6,538 nucleotides of DNA from an uncultured Bacilli bacterium (GTDB lineage: Bacteria; Bacillota_I; Bacilli_A; RF39; UBA660), in contig CANQFX010000062.1 in NCBI GenBank assembly GCA_947600015.1, forward strand, positions 1 to 6,538, read 5' to 3'. This document shows positions 6,527 through 6,538 of this stretch, piece by piece; the stretch's first letter is position 1; each line of letters starts with the position of its first letter. The position numbers were made by a program, and so were the translations under genes. The notes beneath the pieces are model-generated. The model saw only the letters and a program-made list of their open reading frames with translations, was not told the origin of the DNA and ran no database searches.

Positions 6527-6538
6527 CGTGTTATAAAA

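Noticed and set aside
1..6538. CRISPR arrays, tRNA or rRNA genes, insertion sequences, toxin-antitoxin pairs or phage-defence cassettes
   Set aside because: No regularly spaced repeats, cloverleaf, transposase motifs or terminal repeats were seen; the helicase-nuclease pair is fully explained by AddAB rather than a defence system.

Overview
This is a very AT-rich window from a low-GC Gram-positive-type bacterium. Supporting signs are an AddAB (rather than RecBCD) recombination nuclease, Bacillus-like Shine-Dalgarno sites, and Lys/Ile/Tyr/Glu-rich proteins. TGA ends two genes and every Trp is TGG, so the standard bacterial code applies and the UGA=Trp Mycoplasma group is excluded. The short gene sizes and extreme codon bias suggest an uncultured gut Bacilli/Erysipelotrichia-like lineage, but that placement is inference.

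Layout. Bases 1-440 are stop-dense AT-rich DNA with no supportable gene. A plus-strand intrinsic terminator at 441-471 closes this stretch. A near-consensus promoter follows at 482-510. Three overlapping plus-strand genes come next: a compact addB (526-2847), addA (2844-5942) and a low-molecular-weight tyrosine phosphatase (5939-6397). Both junctions are 4-base ATGA overlaps, so this reads as one translationally coupled operon. The 3' end (6398-6538) holds an A-rich/T-rich inverted repeat and a probable bidirectional terminator. A lysine-rich open frame also runs off the edge there and cannot be resolved.

Function. AddA is a complete SF1 (UvrD-type) helicase plus RecB-type nuclease. AddB keeps its own nuclease and the four-cysteine Fe-S 'staple' but has no Walker A motif and is about two-thirds of the usual family length. 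Together they should form the heterodimer that processes DNA double-strand ends for RecA-dependent repair. The phosphatase has an intact active site of the tyrosine-specific type; any link to DNA repair is only by operon context.

I see no clearly new multi-gene system. The points most worth a second look are the trimmed AddB, the phosphatase coupled to addBA, the very short predicted leader of the operon, the terminator with no visible gene in front of it, and the ambiguous 3' edge.
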